Origin: Lentisphaera araneosa HTCC2155
Lineage (GTDB): Bacteria; Verrucomicrobiota; Lentisphaeria; Lentisphaerales; Lentisphaeraceae
DNA length: 64,000 nucleotides
Reading direction: 5' to 3'
NCBI RefSeq assembly: GCF_000170755.1
Contig: NZ_ABCK01000005.1
Coordinates: forward strand, 1-64,000
Shown here: piece after piece, positions 62,391 to 64,000 of the stretch
Layout of the letters: each line of letters begins with the position of its first letter
Position numbering within the stretch: position 1 is the first letter of the stretch
Made by a program: the position numbers and the translations under genes
Notes under the pieces: model-generated
Databases searched by the model: none
Told to the model about the DNA's origin: nothing
Seen by the model: only the letters and a program-made list of their open reading frames with translations

Positions 62391-63190
62391 TATTTTTCCA
62401 GATTGTAAGCTTCCATGGGGCCCACGCCAACATTGCTGAACCCGCAATCAACATGAATGACTTCTGAAGTGATACCACGACTTAAGTCAGAACATAGGAA
62501 CATCGCTGCATCACCAATCTCGTCGATTGTGTTTACACGACGTAGAGGAGAGATTTTCTCTTGAATGGTCAACATCTTTGTGAAGCCGGCGATACCACGA
62601 GCGGCAAGAGTATTCACTGGACCGGCAGAAATTGAGTTCACACGAACGCCTTGAGGACCGAGGTCATTAGCTAAGTAACGCGTGCTACATTCTAAACCTG
62701 CTTTCGCAACGCCCATAACATTGTAGTTAGTACAAATTCTTTCTGAACCGAGGTAAGTCAAACTCACAATACTCGCACTCTCACTGAGGTAAGGCTGAGC
62801 CGCTTTAGAGATAGCCACTAAAGAGAAAGAACTTACTTCACCCGCCATCGCGTAACCTTCGCGACTGGTGTTGTAAAACTCACCTTCAAGCTCAGATTTG
62901 TCAGCAAAAGCCAAACAGTGTACGACAAAATCAATTTCGCCATGTTTTTCGCCAAGTGCTTTGAAAGTTGAATCGATGGTTTCTTGATTAGTTACATCAC
63001 ATTCGAGTAGTTCTACATCATTGATATCGAATTTTTTAAAGAGTTTTTCAACTCCATCTTTCATACGATCATTCATGTAGGTCAAAGTGATATCTGCACC
63101 TTGATTTCTAAGGGACTCAAAAATGCCCCATGCAATTGATCTGTGATTTGCTACACCAAGGATAACACCTTTTTTGCCTTTCATTAACAT
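62390..63190 (-). CDS. fabI: Enoyl-ACP reductase (FabI)
   Basis: 266 residues (an alternative start is at codon 3). GVANHRSIAWGI is the FabI NADH site, and YNVMGVAKAGLE has the catalytic Tyr-x6-Lys with SAGPVNTLAA later. Final reduction of fatty-acid elongation. First gene of fabI-asd-tyrS. Confidence 0.97.
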   Translation of the reverse strand: MLMKGKKGVILGVANHRSIAWGIFESLRNQGADITLTYMNDRMKDGVEKLFKKFDINDVELLECDVTNQETIDSTFKALGEKHGEIDFVVHCLAFADKSELEGEFYNTSREGYAMAGEVSSFSLVAISKAAQPYLSESASIVSLTYLGSERICTNYNVMGVAKAGLECSTRYLANDLGPQGVRVNSISAGPVNTLAARGIAGFTKMLTIQEKISPLRRVNTIDEIGDAAMFLCSDLSRGITSEVIHVDCGFSNVGVGPMEAYNLEK

Positions 63191-63361
63191 GGCTAAACTC
63201 CGTAAGTTGTTGGGATTTTATATTTTAAACTCGCAGATAGTAGCACAATTCAAGAGAAAAAAAAGATTAAAAAAATCTTTTTCATCACAGGATCAAGTGA
63301 AAGCATTATTTAAGGAAAGATTATGACAACAAAAGCAATTTTTATTTTGAAACAAAAAGAT

Positions 63362-63622
63362 CTATTTCTCTTCTTTTTGTGATTGCCGAACTTGAGCTTT
63401 GAGCTTTTCTTTGAAGTCTGAGTTTAATTTCTTTTGGCACCCTTCTTCGAACTCCGCAAACTTACTTTCTGCATGCTGAAATTTTTCGGCATCGCGCTGA
63501 TAGGAACCACATACCACGCACATTTTTATATGAAGCTTTATCCACCAACGCTGCATGGGCGAAGCTTTATGAAGTTTTTGGTCAGCCATTTTTCTAGCAA
63601 TCTGTTTACAAGTTAAAATCAT
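63362..63622 (-). CDS. Zinc-finger anti-sigma-like protein
   Basis: 86 residues from ATG at 63622, inside the sigma stop (ATGA). WWIKLHIKMCVVCGSYQRD has H-x3-C-x2-C, the ZAS pattern. The longer frame to 63640 is less likely. No membrane helix; C-terminal helix is charged. Pair with the sigma gene above mirrors 9810-10555. Confidence 0.8.
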   Translation of the reverse strand: MILTCKQIARKMADQKLHKASPMQRWWIKLHIKMCVVCGSYQRDAEKFQHAESKFAEFEEGCQKKLNSDFKEKLKAQVRQSQKEEK

Positions 63623-64000
63623 TTGTACGTATCGCCCCAATTCTTATTCAAGCAGACTTTCATCGACTTTCTGACTCGGTGTGTGATCACCCATAAATTT
63701 GCATGGCTAATATTAAATTCTTCGCAAATTTGCTTTGCATCAATTCCGTCAATCTCTTTCATCATGTATATACTTCTCAAAGGCTCATTCATTTTTTCTA
63801 AACATGCTTTAAAGATCTGCCAAAACTCTTCTTTCTCAAATGATTGGAAAGGATCAAAGTCCCAATCGGCAACTTTTCGAGAGAAAACACCTGCCGTTTT
63901 AAAGATTTTACTATTGACTTCAGGGAAGGAATTGAGTTCACTTTCATTCAATTCTCTTAAATCGCGCTTAATGCTATCGATAATTTTATTTTTCATTATT
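63619..64000 (-). CDS. ECF sigma factor, C-terminal part (edge of window)
   Basis: About 126 codons are visible, and the frame stays open past the window edge; the ATG at 63996 is internal (region 2 should precede IMKNKIIDSI). Residues 60-125 are region 4: EPLRSIYMMKEIDGIDAKQICEEFNISHANLWVITHRVRKSM, an HTH. Overlaps its anti-sigma partner by ATGA. Confidence 0.85.
   Translation of the reverse strand, partial: IMKNKIIDSIKRDLRELNESELNSFPEVNSKIFKTAGVFSRKVADWDFDPFQSFEKEEFWQIFKACLEKMNEPLRSIYMMKEIDGIDAKQICEEFNISHANLWVITHRVRKSMKVCLNKNWGDTYK

Overview
The window looks like one chromosomal segment of a low-GC (about 40% by eye) Gram-negative bacterium of the PVC group. A Lentisphaera-like member of the Lentisphaerota is my best guess. 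This is inference: it rests on ECF sigma factors paired with tiny zinc-finger anti-sigma proteins, a Hanks-type kinase with an extracytoplasmic tail, a Rho factor with a long Asn-rich and AT-hook-like N-terminus, DUF1670 proteins and heavy IS load. No rRNA or ribosomal protein gene is present to settle it.

Layout. (1) 1-3241: IS debris, with an ISNCY-type transposase, a decayed ISL3 transposase and a truncated IS3 copy. (2) 3242-3638: a mosaic of short hairpins, then tRNA-Leu(CAA). (3) 3639-30518: a roughly 27 kb integrated element whose target is the 3' half of that tRNA. It carries a tyrosine integrase, a SymE-like protein, a serine recombinase, a kinase/ECF sigma/zinc-finger anti-sigma/lipoprotein/membrane-protein module, a replication-like block (a very divergent family-A DNA polymerase, a CI-like repressor with a large operator, and iteron-like repeats), then a defence block (HEPN plus ApaH-like phosphatase pair, Kiwa KwaA/KwaB, type I restriction HsdM/S/R). 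(4) 30519-37394: a second, smaller element in tandem at the same tRNA end, with its own integrase, SNF2 helicase plus SWIM protein, and a Fic protein. The 53-bp tRNA 3' end occurs three times (3589, 30466, 37342), and each element has its own set of integrase-arm-like repeats near its ends. (5) 37395-47396: an accessory zone with two DUF1670 genes, an IS110 remnant, a complete IS3 element, a broken IS5-type element, hairpin mosaics, a 2OG-Fe(II) oxygenase, an SRPBCC protein and several very small genes. (6) 47397-64000: ordinary chromosome, including SDR, MalK-type ATPase, AraC regulator, secG-tpiA, a haloalkane-dehalogenase-like hydrolase, CbiX-like protein, serine hydrolase, scramblase-like protein, two related exported proteins, rho-coaE, tyrS-asd-fabI, and a second ECF sigma/anti-sigma pair cut by the window edge.

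How it fits together. The first island behaves as an integrative, possibly once plasmid-like element: integration genes lie at the tRNA end, replication and regulation in the middle, and a defence cargo at the far end. The polymerase block is the most unusual part. Three family-A motifs are recognisable with the exact internal spacing of E. coli Pol I, although the protein is otherwise unfamiliar. The hairpin mosaics at five or more intergenic sites (variable self-complementary stems joined by constant linkers) are a second signal that ordinary annotation would miss.
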